Shown in pieces: positions 63,631 to 64,000 of a stretch of DNA of 64,000 bases. The position numbers and the translations under genes were made by a program. Under the pieces are notes generated by a model. It had not been told where the DNA came from, did not search any database, and worked only from the letters and a program-made list of their open reading frames with translations. Numbering within the stretch: the first letter of the stretch is position 1; every line of letters begins with the position of its first letter. Origin of the DNA: JBBQXY01 sp051004815 (lineage in GTDB: Bacteria; Chloroflexota; Ktedonobacteria; Ktedonobacterales; Ktedonobacteraceae); the NCBI GenBank assembly GCA_051004815.1, contig JBPCJY010000172.1, positions 1 through 64,000 of the forward strand, read 5' to 3'.

Positions 63631-64000
63631 ATGGGCTTTTTCTCACGTCTCGCCAACTTTTTTCGTATGCGAGCCAACGCCGCCCTGGACAAGGCCGAAG
63701 ATCCAGGCCAGGTAATGGATTACTCGTACCAGAAGCAACTGGAACAATTGCAGAACCTGAAACGCTCAATCGCGGAGGTTGTCACCAACGAGAAGCGTCT
63801 GGAGATGCAGCAAACGCAGATTGAACAACAGGTTGCTCGCCTCGATCAGCAAGCGATGCAGGCATTGAATGCCAACCGCGAAGACCTGGCACGTCAGGCT
63901 TTGCAGCGCAAAGAGATGTTGTTGACCCAAATCAATGGCTTTGAGCAGCAAATCGCGCAACTGAAGGCGCAGGAGGAGAAGTTGGTGACAATGGAGCGCA
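63631..64000 (+). CDS. pspA: PspA/IM30 (Vipp1) family protein, partial
   Basis: The frame starts at the ATG at 63631 (AAGGAGGAAC upstream) and runs off the window end after 123 codons. It begins MGFFSRLANFFRMRANAALD, the amphipathic membrane-binding helix. KAEDPGQVMDYSYQKQLEQL, the canonical PspA core entry, follows, then a long coiled coil (KRLEMQQTQIEQQVARLDQQ and onward). PspA/Vipp1 proteins are ESCRT-III-like and protect or remodel stressed membranes. It faces the YbjQ-like trio divergently. Confidence 0.92.
   Translation, partial: MGFFSRLANFFRMRANAALDKAEDPGQVMDYSYQKQLEQLQNLKRSIAEVVTNEKRLEMQQTQIEQQVARLDQQAMQALNANREDLARQALQRKEMLLTQINGFEQQIAQLKAQEEKLVTMER

Overview
The window looks like chromosomal DNA from a Ktedonobacteria-type member of the Chloroflexota. 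This is an inference from gene content, not a database match. Pointers are the abundance of LuxR- and CheY-type response regulators, an MglA-like GTPase, a Ser/Thr kinase with a DnaJ-like C-terminal module, long secreted proteins with Pro/Thr linkers, a fused AroK-AroB, frequent TTG/GTG starts and the MEP isoprenoid route. Most of the window is ordinary housekeeping DNA with good ribosome binding sites. The first 104 bases are almost pure C and are probably an assembly artefact.

Layout. 0.1-5 kb: alpha-glucan phosphorylase (minus), a small anchored protein, a NarL-type regulator and an MglA-type GTPase. 5.3-11.3 kb: gatB, glutamate dehydrogenase, an acidic protein and dxs. 11.4-15.5 kb: an orphan ABC ATPase, an ice-binding-type surface protein with two frameshifts beside a class E/F-like sortase, and a second NarL-type regulator. 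15.6-24.7 kb: the classic block rpsB-tsf-pyrH-frr-uppS-cdsA-dxr-rseP-ispG, which joins translation, UMP supply, undecaprenyl and CDP-DAG synthesis, the MEP pathway and site-2 proteolysis. 24.7-25.4 kb: a tRNA-Val(GAC) gene flanked by broken tRNA copies, with a piece resembling a group II intron. 25.5-36.7 kb: a membrane Ser/Thr kinase, a secreted CHAP protein, then aroKB-aroQ-M24 peptidase-efp-accB-like-xseA-xseB-DUF212. The accB-like protein lacks the biotin lysine. 36.9-39.5 kb: a complete polar amino acid ABC importer.

39.5-42.7 kb is a minus-strand operon: methyltransferase (frameshifted), radical SAM protein (5' end disrupted), two single-domain response regulators and a NUDIX hydrolase. 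43-54 kb: an APC permease, an alpha/beta hydrolase whose ribosome binding site lies in a terminator-like hairpin, an OmpR-type regulator, a DUF4388 protein, pcp, a chemoreceptor, an MBL hydrolase, P5C dehydrogenase and DUF983. 54.5-59.6 kb: msrB, a response regulator/kinase hybrid lacking its phosphoacceptor histidine region, an MFS transporter, a leucine-dehydrogenase-type enzyme and an unknown protein.

59.7-64 kb is the most suggestive accessory neighbourhood. It holds a SHOCT-like protein with about seven 27-residue repeats, a DUF2089-like regulator, two proteins with tandem YbjQ-like domains, a small conserved-looking protein and the start of a PspA/IM30 gene. Together these suggest an envelope-stress module. 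Single-base indels break at least three genes in the window. They may be sequencing errors or real decay, and only reads can decide.
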